Source of the DNA: Arcanobacterium pluranimalium
GTDB lineage: Bacteria > Actinomycetota > Actinomycetes > Actinomycetales > Actinomycetaceae
Assembly (NCBI RefSeq): GCF_016907845.1
Contig: NZ_JAFBCS010000001.1
Coordinates: 806,001-870,000, forward strand
DNA: 64,000 nt
Direction of reading: 5' to 3'
Shown: piece after piece, positions 30,339 through 38,887 of the stretch
Numbering within the stretch: the stretch's first letter is position 1
Layout of the letters: each line of letters begins with the position of its first letter
The notes under the pieces: generated by a model
The model's database searches: none
What the model was told of the DNA's origin: nothing
What the model saw: only the letters and a program-made list of their open reading frames with translations
Program-made: the position numbers and the translations under genes

Positions 30339-30662
30339 GTGACGTACATTATCGCGCAGCCCTGTGTTGATTTTAAAGACCGCGCTTGTGTTGACGAATG
30401 CCCAGTCGATTGTATCTATGAGGGGGAGCGCACGTTATATATCCACCCAGATGAGTGCGTTGATTGTGGTGCATGTGAGCCAGTTTGCCCAGTTGAGGCA
30501 ATCTATTACGAGGACGATCTCCCAGACGAGTGGTCTGATTACTACAAAGCAAATGTAGAGTTCTTCGACGAGCTTGGTTCACCAGGTGGCGCAGCAAAAC
30601 TCGGTGTGATCAACCGCGATCATCCGATTATTGCGCAGCTTCCGGTGCAAAATAAAGACTGA
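30339..30662 (+). CDS. fdxA: Seven-iron ferredoxin
   Basis: A 107-residue bacterial 7Fe ferredoxin. Cys9, Cys17 and Cys21 in the first motif and Cys40, Cys43, Cys46 and Cys50 in [11 protein letters not shown] provide ligands for one [3Fe-4S] and one [4Fe-4S] cluster. The GTG start is preceded by GTGGAG. The stop overlaps the ATG of dapC (TGATG). The fdxA-dapC pair is conserved in actinobacteria. Confidence 0.93.
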   Translation: MTYIIAQPCVDFKDRACVDECPVDCIYEGERTLYIHPDECVDCGACEPVCPVEAIYYEDDLPDEWSDYYKANVEFFDELGSPGGAAKLGVINRDHPIIAQLPVQNKD

Positions 30663-31798
30663 TGGCTCTGTTTGGTCACGCGCTCGCGGATTTTCCTTGG
30701 GACACGCTCGTTCCGATTCGCGAGCGCGCAGCTCTATATGCAGACGGTGTAGTTGATTTAACTATCGGCACTCCGGTTGATGATGTGCCCCGGTGTGTGC
30801 AACAAGCATTGCTCGAATCGGCCAACGCCCACGGTTATCCGCCTAATGTGGGTTCGCCGCAGCTGCTTGGCGCGATTCACAAGTGGGGGCTGGAGAGAAA
30901 TATTCACTGCGATATTTCGGTGTTGCCTACGCTCGGTTCGAAAGAGATGGTGGCGCTGCTGCCTGCCATGCTTGGTATGGATTCGCGTCATAAGGTAGCG
31001 TATCCGCTTTGCGCGTATCCTACGTACGACGTCGGGGCGCGGCTCGCGGGAGCTGATGCGGTTGCCTTGGATACGAGTTCCGATCCTGCTCAGTGGCCTG
31101 CTGATATTGATCTACTCTGGCTTAACTCGCCTGGTAATCCAGATGGTCATGTGCTCAATGTTGAACAGCTTGCGCGGATTGTTGCCTGGGCACGCGCTCA
31201 TAATGTAGTTATTGCTTCAGATGAGTGCTATTCGGCTTTGGTATGGGACGTTGATGAGGCGCCCTCGATCATGGATGAGCGGGTTTGCGGTGGCGATTCT
31301 CGGGGTTTGATCGCTCTGTATTCGCTGTCTAAGCAGTCTAATATGGCTGGTTACCGCGCCGCTTTTGTGCTGGGTGATCCGAGTTTGGTTGATCCGATTG
31401 TGGAGCTGAGGAAACACGCTGGATTTATGATGCCAATGCCGGTGCAGCGGGCGATGGTGGCTGCACTTGCTGATAGTGAGCACGTGCGTGTGCAACGCGA
31501 GGTGTATCGGCGTCGTCGTGAAATACTGCTGGCTGCAGTGCAAGCTGCGGGTCTGGAGAACGATCCGGCGTCTGTGGGCGGACTTTATCTTTGGGTGTCG
31601 AGTAAAGATGGCTCGGATGCGTGGGCGCTAGCTCGAGCTTTCGCGCAGTTGGGTATCGTGGTGGCGCCGGGGACGTTCTATGGAGCGGCCGGCGAGCGGC
31701 ACGTGCGTATTTCTCTTACTGCCAGCGACGACGATATCGCTACGGCCGCGCATCGGATGCGTGAGTTTGCGCAGGCTTTGGCGCAGACTTCGCGATAG
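30662..31798 (+). CDS. dapC: Succinyldiaminopimelate aminotransferase
   Basis: Class I/II PLP-dependent aminotransferase, 378 residues. The PLP-lysine is in SLSKQSNMAGYRAAF, with the Asn/Asp pair LNSPGNPDGH and SDECYSAL in the expected places. The C-terminal substrate Arg lies in RHVRISLTA. Assignment to DapC (lysine/diaminopimelate synthesis, needed for peptidoglycan) rests on length, motif style and the coupled fdxA neighbour. Translationally coupled to fdxA. Confidence 0.88.
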   Translation: MALFGHALADFPWDTLVPIRERAALYADGVVDLTIGTPVDDVPRCVQQALLESANAHGYPPNVGSPQLLGAIHKWGLERNIHCDISVLPTLGSKEMVALLPAMLGMDSRHKVAYPLCAYPTYDVGARLAGADAVALDTSSDPAQWPADIDLLWLNSPGNPDGHVLNVEQLARIVAWARAHNVVIASDECYSALVWDVDEAPSIMDERVCGGDSRGLIALYSLSKQSNMAGYRAAFVLGDPSLVDPIVELRKHAGFMMPMPVQRAMVAALADSEHVRVQREVYRRRREILLAAVQAAGLENDPASVGGLYLWVSSKDGSDAWALARAFAQLGIVVAPGTFYGAAGERHVRISLTASDDDIATAAHRMREFAQALAQTSR

Positions 31799-31903
31799 GC
31801 ATAATCGCAGCTGCGGAATGAATACAGGCATATTTTTTGCGCGGATTTCGCCATATTGTAGCTTTTGCGAATTTCGCTTGGTGGAATTTTGTGGAAAAAA
31901 TCA

Positions 31904-31917
31904 TCTCGACATCAAGA
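31904..31917. promoter_or_regulatory. Palindrome-like site upstream of gltA
   Basis: TCTCGACATCAAGA is an imperfect 14-base palindrome about 120 bases before gltA. It is a candidate regulator site for a TCA gene; I cannot name the regulator. Confidence 0.35.
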
Positions 31918-32036
31918 AATCATGGGGTGTTTTCGTGTGATATCGGGTAGTCTCGGAATGTAGCACACGTTACACAGTACGTTCGGTGCGGAACGGTCTC
32001 GAAAAATCTCGAGTCTGTGAACGATAAGGAGACAAC

Positions 32037-33368
32037 ATGGCTAACAATGCGCAGCTCAGCGTAGATGGGAAGGCCCTCGAGCTGGAGCGCGTCCAAGCGG
32101 TTGAAGGAAACGATGGTTTCAAAATCGGCCAAATGTTGGGCGAAACTGGCACAGTAACTCTCGATCCAGGGTTTACGAACACTGCATCGTGTGAATCAGC
32201 AATTACGTATATTGACGGCGGGCAAGGGATTTTACGCTACCGCGGCTATCCGATTGAGCAGCTCGCGGCAAACTGCTCATTCCTTGAAGTTGCCTACCTG
32301 CTTATTTATGGCGAGCTTCCGGATGCGACGTCGCTAGCTGCATTCATTCACCGCATTAAACGGCACACTTTGCTCCATGAGGACTTTAAGTCATTCTTCA
32401 CGGCGTTCCCCTCGCATGGGCACCCGATGTCGATCTTGCAGGCTGGCATTGCGGGCTTGGGCACGTACTATGAGGACACTCTCGACCCACACGATGAATA
32501 CCAGCGCGATCTTGCGTCGGTGCTGCTCTTAGCTAAAGTTCCGACGATGATTGCCTACGCTTCGAAGCGGGCAACAGGATTGCCTTTGCTCTATCCAGAT
32601 GCGTCGAAGTCTTATACTGAAGATTTCATCCGCATGACTTTCGGTTTGCCGTATCAGACGCATGACGTCGATCCGACGATCGTCAATGCGCTCGACAAGC
32701 TCTTCATTTTGCACGCTGATCACGAGCAAAATTGCTCGACTTCCACAGTGCGACTTGTGGGATCGTCCCATGCCAATATGTATGCTTCTGTTGCTGCTGG
32801 TGTGGGCGCGCTTTCTGGACCACTTCACGGTGGAGCCAATGAGGCAGTGCTCAATATGCTCTCCCAGATTCGCGAGCAAGAATTGGATATTGCCAGCTTC
32901 GTGAAGCAGGTTAAAGATAAGCGCAACGACGTAAAGCTGATGGGCTTCGGGCACCGCGTTTATAAGAATTACGATCCGCGCGCGAAGATTGTTAAGGGGC
33001 TGGCAGACGATATTCTCGGCCGTTTGCACGGGGATTCAGAGCTCTTCGATATGGCTCGTGAGCTGGAACAAGCTGCTCTTGAGGACGATTACTTCGTTGA
33101 GCGCAGCTTGTATCCGAATGTGGATTTCTACACTGGCTTGATATACAAGGCGATGGGATTCCCGACGAAGATGTTCACGCCGCTGTTCGCACTCGGACGT
33201 CTACCTGGTTGGATCGCTCAGTATCGCGAGCTGGTGCTGGATCCAACTCAAAAGATCGGCCGCCCGCGCCAGGTCTATATTGGTGCAAGCGAACGCGATT
33301 GGGTGCCAATGAGCGAACGCCAAAAGCAGAACCGGAAATTCGGTGAATTCAGCGACGGTCAGGTTTGA
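32037..33368 (+). CDS. gltA: Citrate synthase
   Basis: Type II citrate synthase, 443 residues, condensing oxaloacetate and acetyl-CoA. Active-site segments LHADHEQNCSTSTVRLVGSS, GPLHGGANEAV and MGFGHRVYKNYDPRA carry the catalytic His residues. ARIVKGLA-like and PNVDFYTGLIYKAMG segments are also typical. AAGGAGA precedes the ATG. Monocistronic, with a 238-base upstream region containing a palindrome at 31904. Confidence 0.96.
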   Translation: MANNAQLSVDGKALELERVQAVEGNDGFKIGQMLGETGTVTLDPGFTNTASCESAITYIDGGQGILRYRGYPIEQLAANCSFLEVAYLLIYGELPDATSLAAFIHRIKRHTLLHEDFKSFFTAFPSHGHPMSILQAGIAGLGTYYEDTLDPHDEYQRDLASVLLLAKVPTMIAYASKRATGLPLLYPDASKSYTEDFIRMTFGLPYQTHDVDPTIVNALDKLFILHADHEQNCSTSTVRLVGSSHANMYASVAAGVGALSGPLHGGANEAVLNMLSQIREQELDIASFVKQVKDKRNDVKLMGFGHRVYKNYDPRAKIVKGLADDILGRLHGDSELFDMARELEQAALEDDYFVERSLYPNVDFYTGLIYKAMGFPTKMFTPLFALGRLPGWIAQYRELVLDPTQKIGRPRQVYIGASERDWVPMSERQKQNRKFGEFSDGQV

Positions 33369-34388
33369 TCATTCCTGATCGTTGAGTTCACGCTTGGTTT
33401 GTCGCTCTTGGTGAAGCGAAGCTACAGTGTTCTCCAAGCTCTCTATTTTTGCGATGGCTGCGTCCATTTTAGTGCTCAGCGTCTCTAAATCCTTTTTAGT
33501 GTCGAGATGAGAGGCATAAAGAGCGCTGTGGAGAGCGTCGATTTGCTGGTGTAGCTCTTGTGATAAGCGCTTGTAATATTCAGCGATTTGTAGCGCTTGG
33601 CCAAGCTGAGTCTCGAAGTGATCGTTATCTGCGTGATTAATTTCCGCACGCAGATAACGATCACGAGCAAGTAAGTTTGCTGAGATATGATCATCTGAAG
33701 CAAGAAAAATCGAATTACCCATAGCACCTTGCGCATCCTGGCGATGATGCCAGTGTGCCAATGGTTCGCCGTCGATAAATCCAGCTGAACCTTGTGCCAG
33801 CAGCCGAACTGAGAAGTCCCAGTCTGCTTGGGTTTGCATGTTCCCATTCCAGCCACCAAGTCTCACTGCAACGTCGCGCCGAATAACTTGAGCGATAGGA
33901 GGACTGTAACTTTCCACGAGAGTGTCTGTGAGAGTCCACCATGAACGGTTGGCGTCGAGTACTTCGCGGCCAACTTCCGTGATCGTGCCGTCGTCGTCGA
34001 TCTTCTCTCTAACCACGTCACAACGTGCTGCAACCGCCACGTGATCAGGGTGTGCATCCAAAAACTCGACGCAACGTTCGAGGAATTGTGGCGCCCAGGT
34101 ATCGTCGTCGTCATGGATCGTAATATAATCACCAGTCGCTACTTCTAACCCAGGGCTAATAGCTGCTTCTCTACCTGAGGCTTTGTCTCGATGAATGATT
34201 GTGACGCGGTCTCGTGCGGGCTGTGGGAGCTGCGAAACGCACGCCTCAACGGGAGCAGGGTCTCCGGCGTCATTGACAACAATCAGCTCAAAATCTTCAA
34301 AATTTTGGGCTGCCACCGATCCCAATGCCCTCGTAAGCAGCAATGGTCGATTCTGAGTCCTCATGATGATCGACACGCGTGGAGACAT
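33369..34388 (-). CDS. Family 2 glycosyltransferase with C-terminal coiled coil
   Basis: GT-A fold glycosyltransferase, 339 residues from ATG 34388, which has AAAGG eight bases upstream; a longer GTG start at 34415 is less likely. The N-terminus SPRVSIIMRTQNRPLLLTRAL, the loop VVNDAGDPAP and the metal-binding DDDDTW region are typical. The last about 80 residues are predicted coiled coil (LHQQIDALHSALYASHLDTK and heptads after it). It lies back to back with gltA, not in the main polysaccharide cluster. Donor and acceptor sugars are unknown. Confidence 0.8.
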   Translation of the reverse strand: MSPRVSIIMRTQNRPLLLTRALGSVAAQNFEDFELIVVNDAGDPAPVEACVSQLPQPARDRVTIIHRDKASGREAAISPGLEVATGDYITIHDDDDTWAPQFLERCVEFLDAHPDHVAVAARCDVVREKIDDDGTITEVGREVLDANRSWWTLTDTLVESYSPPIAQVIRRDVAVRLGGWNGNMQTQADWDFSVRLLAQGSAGFIDGEPLAHWHHRQDAQGAMGNSIFLASDDHISANLLARDRYLRAEINHADNDHFETQLGQALQIAEYYKRLSQELHQQIDALHSALYASHLDTKKDLETLSTKMDAAIAKIESLENTVASLHQERQTKRELNDQE

Positions 34389-34439
34389 TCGCTCAACCTT
34401 TCTGTGAGTAGGCACCGAGTTGTGATTGCGATTTTTAGT

Positions 34440-35147
34440 CTAACAATCCCAAAAATCGACGATAGAGTGCCCCAACCGCTGTAAAAGCTTGCGCACAAGC
34501 GGAAGCGAGATACCGACGACGCCGTGGTAGTCACCCTCGATTTTCTCTACAAACGAACCGCCCAGCCCGTCAACAGTGAACGAGCCGGCAACATGGAGTG
34601 GTTCGCCGCTCTGGACGTAAGCCTCGATTTCGTGTTCGCTCAGTTCAGCAATATATACTCGGGCAACCGAGACTTCTCCCACGCTCGCACCAGTAGCAGT
34701 GTCGATAATGCAATGGCCGGTGTGTAAATCGCCCCACTGCCCGCTCATTTCGCGAAGTCGCTCCCGCGCCAGTTCAGGTGTGTGCGGTTTGCCAACTACG
34801 CTCCCGTTTATTTCCAGCATTGAATCGCAGCCAATGATAACCGTGGGCAGGTCCTGGTGTTCGTCACTACAATTTGTGCTGGCAGCGAGCTCAGAAATAG
34901 ACCCATATACGTCGTGTGCCTTGGCATGAGCAAGTAACGTGACCTGCTCGGAAGCCGGCGGTCGGGCGTCGTCGTGGACATAGGACTCGTGCAGTTGTGC
35001 CAGCAGTGAGTCCTCGTCCACATTCGATACAGCGATCCGTGGCGTAATACCAGCATTAATCAAGGTAGTACGGCGAGCCGGAGACGCCGAAGCGAGCAGG
35101 ATTGTGCGCGCCGCGGCGGATGTTTGTTCCTCAGCCTGAACGGTCAT
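34440..35147 (-). CDS. maf: Maf-family nucleotide pyrophosphatase
   Basis: House-cleaning NTP pyrophosphatase, 235 residues. The signature LLASASPARRTTL, CDSMLEINGSVVGKP and HTGHCIID are conserved. GSFTVDGLGGSFVEKIEGDY is the usual C-terminal block. Members hydrolyse non-canonical nucleotides and are tied to septation in Bacillus. It starts at ATG 35147, overlapping the stop of the upstream DUF885 gene by four bases (ATGA), so the two are translationally coupled. Confidence 0.92.
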   Translation of the reverse strand: MTVQAEEQTSAAARTILLASASPARRTTLINAGITPRIAVSNVDEDSLLAQLHESYVHDDARPPASEQVTLLAHAKAHDVYGSISELAASTNCSDEHQDLPTVIIGCDSMLEINGSVVGKPHTPELARERLREMSGQWGDLHTGHCIIDTATGASVGEVSVARVYIAELSEHEIEAYVQSGEPLHVAGSFTVDGLGGSFVEKIEGDYHGVVGISLPLVRKLLQRLGHSIVDFWDC

Positions 35148-36814
35148 CGTGCCAAGGCCTCGCGCATCACGTCGAGTCCCATGGAACCCAAGCTCAATGC
35201 CTTGGTGTGCCAGGCTTTGAGGTCAAAGGCAGCGCCCTCGCGAGCTGCGGCATCTGCGCGCATCTCTTTCCAGAGCCGGTGCCCGATCTTATAAGACGGC
35301 GCTTGACCAGCCCATCCGAGATAGCGGTTGAGCTCGAATTTGAGGAACGAGTGATCCATCGCGACGTTGTCTTTGAGGAATTCCCATGCGACGTCGTGAT
35401 TCCACACTGGCGAAATATGCTGGTATGTGGCCGGAGCGGGCTTTTGCAGGTGCACGCCAATATCGAGCACGACACGCGCGGCACGCAGGCGTTCTCCGTC
35501 GAGTACGCCCATTCGATCGCCGAGATCGTCCATGAAGCCCAGCTCAACCATCAACCCCTCAGCGTACAGCGCCCAGCCCTCACCGTGCCCCGATTTCCAC
35601 GAGCCGTGGCGGCGCCAGTTGTTGAGCTGGTCTTTGAGGTAGGTGGTGTAGCCGATCTGGAGGTGGTGGCCAGGAACGCCCTCGTGATAGACGGTCGTTT
35701 TTTCTTGCCAGGTTGTGAATGTTTCAGTGCCGTGTGGAACCGACCACCACATGCGCCCGCCGCGTGAAAAATCGGCTGTTGGGCCGGTGTAATAGATTGC
35801 TCCGGTGCCAGACGGCGCAATCATGCACTCGAGCTTGCGCAATGGGTCAGGTATATCGAAGTGAGTTCCGCTGAGCGCGTCGAGGGCGCGATCTGATGTC
35901 TCTTGCATCCAATTGCGCAGCTCCTCGGTTGAGTGTAGCTGCCGAGCTGGATCGTTGTTGAGGCGATCCATAGCTTCTCGCACGCTCACCCCTTCGCCGT
36001 ACAGTTCGCGTGCAATGAGGTTTTGTTCGTCAATAATGCGATTGAGTTCGGTTACTCCCCAGTCGTACGTTTCGTCGAGATCCACGGTAGCGCCGATGGC
36101 GTCGTAGAGTCGCAGCTCGTAGCGCTCGCGACCGAAAGCGTCTGTTTCTACGCCATGTGGGGCGACGACGTCGGCGAGGAACCTTGCGAGGTTAGCATAA
36201 GCTGCGCGAGTAGCTTGCGCGGCCGCTTCGACTTTATCGGCTAGCTCAGGACAGGCGGTTTTCGCTGTTTGTGCTAGGGCGGCAAGTGGAGAATCTTCGG
36301 CAGCGGTAGCATTAGCTTGGTCGATGCAAATCTCAATCTGGCGGATAGCCAGATCGGGGCCATTTTCTGCGCGTTGACGCAGTGTTTCGCGCCACCCGGC
36401 GAGCGCCCGCGGGGCATTGGACATACGAGCTGCAATAAGCTCCCAGTCGGCAGCCGATTCTTGTGGCATATTATTAAAGATTTCGGCAATGCCTTGGAGT
36501 GGTGTGGCGATATTGTTGAGATCGCCGTCCTCGCCGAGCTCGTGGAACTCGATTTGGGTGCTGAGCTCTTGCTGCATCGCTGCTTGGGTGACTCTGTCGG
36601 TTTCGTCTGCTGGTTGAAGCTTAGCTAGGGCAGCGAGAGTATTACGGTTGAGCTCTGCCAATGTGGCGTTACCCTCAGGGGAGTAATCCTGATAGCCAGA
36701 TTCGTCTGCACCTGGCATGCCTAACCATGTGACGAGTTCAGGATTCATATCCAGGAGGGATTGCAAGTAGCCGTTGGCGAGTTCGTCGATCGCCGTTAAA
36801 TCGCGTGTAGTCAT
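35144..36814 (-). CDS. DUF885-family metallopeptidase-like protein
   Basis: A 556-residue cytoplasmic protein of the DUF885 family, related to M3/M32-type zinc peptidases. The diagnostic motif is VYHEGVPGHHLQIG (HExxxHH) with a downstream GEGWALYAEGLM that supplies the third ligand (Glu). The start at ATG 36814 is chosen because TACTCT lies six bases upstream on the minus strand, consistent with a leaderless message. Longer in-frame starts read through that -10. It is coupled to maf. Peptide substrate unknown. Confidence 0.85.
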   Translation of the reverse strand: MTTRDLTAIDELANGYLQSLLDMNPELVTWLGMPGADESGYQDYSPEGNATLAELNRNTLAALAKLQPADETDRVTQAAMQQELSTQIEFHELGEDGDLNNIATPLQGIAEIFNNMPQESAADWELIAARMSNAPRALAGWRETLRQRAENGPDLAIRQIEICIDQANATAAEDSPLAALAQTAKTACPELADKVEAAAQATRAAYANLARFLADVVAPHGVETDAFGRERYELRLYDAIGATVDLDETYDWGVTELNRIIDEQNLIARELYGEGVSVREAMDRLNNDPARQLHSTEELRNWMQETSDRALDALSGTHFDIPDPLRKLECMIAPSGTGAIYYTGPTADFSRGGRMWWSVPHGTETFTTWQEKTTVYHEGVPGHHLQIGYTTYLKDQLNNWRRHGSWKSGHGEGWALYAEGLMVELGFMDDLGDRMGVLDGERLRAARVVLDIGVHLQKPAPATYQHISPVWNHDVAWEFLKDNVAMDHSFLKFELNRYLGWAGQAPSYKIGHRLWKEMRADAAAREGAAFDLKAWHTKALSLGSMGLDVMREALAR

Positions 36815-36911
36815 AAGATAAGAGTACAGGTATTTGGCGTTGAGAAAACGTGCACATGTGTGCTTTGCTGTGTGAACTTTGCTCAGTTTGCTTCTTGAGG
36901 TGCGTATCAAG

Positions 36912-36947
36912 CTTCAAAATTTAAGAAAACTTGCTAGAGTAGTAGCT
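36912..36947 (+). promoter_or_regulatory. Leaderless promoter of the cyclase gene
   Basis: CTTCAA (36912-36917), a 17-base spacer, then TAGAGT (36935-36940). The GTG start follows after seven bases, where transcription should begin. There is no Shine-Dalgarno. Confidence 0.5.
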
Positions 36948-37979
36948 GTGACGCCCGCCACAAGTGATGATTCTGCAGAGAAGATGCCGACAACCGTTGA
37001 ACAGCACGTTGCTCGGCTCCTTGGTGGTGCCTCCAAATACACTTTGCGAGAAGTTGCTGAACTCGCTGATGTTGACGCTGAAACCGTGCGTCGTTTTTGG
37101 CGTTCAATGGGATTCCCAACGATTAGGAATGCTGATCAAAAAGTTTTCACTGAATACGATGTGGATGTGATTCGCGCTCACATTGACATGGAGGATTCTG
37201 ACCTCGCAGATGCCGATACGCTTAACTCACTTATCAGGGCACAGTCACACCTAGCCGATCGCATGGTGCTGTGGCAGCACGAAGCTCTTGTAGAGGAATT
37301 TGAAGGGCGATTTGGGATTGATGAGGTTTCGGCACGCTATATGGTGTTGGATCGAATCAACGAGTACGAAGAGTTCCTCGTTTACCAGATGAAATATGCC
37401 TGGAGACGGCATCTTTCGGCGCTGCTACGCAGATCTGAAACTGAATTAGAGGATCGTTCCAAGGTGGGCGCGAAAGAAGAAATGCAGCTCATGCGCGCCT
37501 TTGGATTTGTTGATCTGGTTTCTTTCACTCACACTTCGGGAGAGCTATCTCCACACGCTCTCGTTGATTTTATTCGTACTTTTGAGTTCACTTGCCGCGA
37601 CGTTATTTCCATGCGCGGTGCGCGCGTGGTCAAAATGGTTGGAGATGCCGTGCTCTACATTGCCGACGATCTCCACACCGGAGCGGCAGTGGTGAATGAT
37701 ATTGTCCGATCTTTGCAAGATACTCCCACAATGCCCGATGTGCGAGCTTCTCTAGTGTGGGGAGGCGTGGTTTCGCGCTTTGGCGACGTCTTTGGACCGA
37801 AAGTTAATCTCGCTTCACGGTTGTGCAGCGTCGCGCCCGTGAACGGCATTTTGGTTGACTATGAAACAAGCGAAAGCTTGCGTCACCTCGATCCGGATAA
37901 ATACGACGTCGTGCCCTATGCTATTCCGGAATTGCAAGGAATAGGCTCAATTGACGCCGCGCAATTAATAGTGCGTTAA
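36948..37979 (+). CDS. Class III adenylate cyclase with N-terminal regulatory domain
   Basis: A 343-residue soluble nucleotide cyclase. The N-terminal half (about 10-170) resembles the autoinhibitory regulatory domain of Rv1264-type mycobacterial cyclases and includes a helix-turn-helix-like SKYTLREVAELADVDAETV. The catalytic domain carries the two metal Asp residues (FVDLVSFT and MVGDAVLYI), the adenine-selecting Lys in VVKMVGD and the transition-state Asn/Arg in GPKVNLASRL. It therefore looks active and ATP-specific. The start is GTG 36948, directly after a -10 box. It produces cAMP; the sensed signal could be pH, as in Rv1264, but that is inference. Confidence 0.85.
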   Translation: MTPATSDDSAEKMPTTVEQHVARLLGGASKYTLREVAELADVDAETVRRFWRSMGFPTIRNADQKVFTEYDVDVIRAHIDMEDSDLADADTLNSLIRAQSHLADRMVLWQHEALVEEFEGRFGIDEVSARYMVLDRINEYEEFLVYQMKYAWRRHLSALLRRSETELEDRSKVGAKEEMQLMRAFGFVDLVSFTHTSGELSPHALVDFIRTFEFTCRDVISMRGARVVKMVGDAVLYIADDLHTGAAVVNDIVRSLQDTPTMPDVRASLVWGGVVSRFGDVFGPKVNLASRLCSVAPVNGILVDYETSESLRHLDPDKYDVVPYAIPELQGIGSIDAAQLIVR

Positions 37980-38069
37980 TTTTCTTCTATTCTTGCTTTC
38001 TTGAACGAATCTTTACTAAAGTGAAAATAGCTAGGGGTACCTAAGTGGCACTCCGTAGCGCTGCACATG

Positions 38070-38156
38070 GCATCGTGAAGTCGTGCGCGGCGTCATGAGG
38101 CTTTACCAGCATCATGAAGTTGTGCACAGCATCGTGAATAAGTGCTCACCTATACT
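38070..38156. repeat. Four imperfect 19-20-bp tandem repeats and -10 upstream of two-component genes
   Basis: Units begin at 38070, 38090, 38109 and 38129, with consensus near GCATCGTGAAGTTGTGCACA. A TATACT hexamer follows at 38151-38156, 42 bases before the response-regulator start. Repeats directly upstream of a -10 suggest an array for an activator, perhaps the encoded response regulator. Confidence 0.5.
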
Positions 38157-38198
38157 GAATCGCTTATCGTGATTTGAGCCGAGAGAAAGTTGGACGCC

Positions 38199-38876
38199 GT
38201 GACGAAGGTGTTACTCGTTGAAGATGATTCCGCGATTTCGGGACCGCTCGTTCGTGCACTGAGCCGCGAGGGCTATGAAGTGACGGCAGCTGCTACTGGA
38301 GAAGCAGCCCTCAGCGCGATGATTAACCCAATTGATTTGGTGATACTCGATCTCGGCCTGCCCGATATGGACGGTTTGGACGTCGCTCGAAAGGCGCGTC
38401 AAGAGGGACGCGATTTCCCGATTTTGATTCTCACGGCTCGTTCTGAAGAAGTCGATATGGTTGTGAGTCTCGACGCCGGTGCGGATGATTACGTTACGAA
38501 ACCTTTCCGTTTGGCGGAGCTCCTTGCTCGAGTTCGCGCTTTGCTGCGCCGCTCGGTTCACGACGACCGCAATTCAGGTGAGCTTAATGCGCAAGATATT
38601 CGAGTGGATGTGGACGCTCACCGTGCCTATTCAGGAAGTAAAGAGCTGCAACTCACGGCCAAAGAATTTGAGCTTCTCTCTGTGCTGATTAGCCATGCTG
38701 GTTCTGTTGTTTCCCGAGAAGATCTCATGCGTATCGTATGGGGTTCTGCGGTGGATGTGTCTACCAAGAAACTCGATATGCATATCTCGTGGTTGCGTCG
38801 AAAATTGGGCGACGACGTCACCTCGCCTCACTATATTTCCACCGTTCGCGGAATGGGATTCCGTTTCGAAGTTTAA
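38199..38876 (+). CDS. OmpR/PhoB-family response regulator
   Basis: A 225-residue regulator: receiver domain with the acidic pair in LLVEDDS, phospho-acceptor Asp51 in LVILDLGLPDMDG and the conserved Lys in YVTKPFRL, then a winged-helix DNA-binding domain ending MGFRFEV. The GTG at 38199 has AGAAAG nine bases upstream; a TTG at 38190 abuts that site. Eleven bases separate it from the kinase gene, so they form one unit. Tandem repeats upstream may be its own targets. Confidence 0.93.
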   Translation: MTKVLLVEDDSAISGPLVRALSREGYEVTAAATGEAALSAMINPIDLVILDLGLPDMDGLDVARKARQEGRDFPILILTARSEEVDMVVSLDAGADDYVTKPFRLAELLARVRALLRRSVHDDRNSGELNAQDIRVDVDAHRAYSGSKELQLTAKEFELLSVLISHAGSVVSREDLMRIVWGSAVDVSTKKLDMHISWLRRKLGDDVTSPHYISTVRGMGFRFEV

Positions 38877-38887
38877 CTGAGGCATAA

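Noticed and set aside
31921-32036. A GlxR/CRP-like TGTGA...TCACA site before gltA
   Set aside because: Only one half-site (GTGTGATATC) is visible; the second half does not match.
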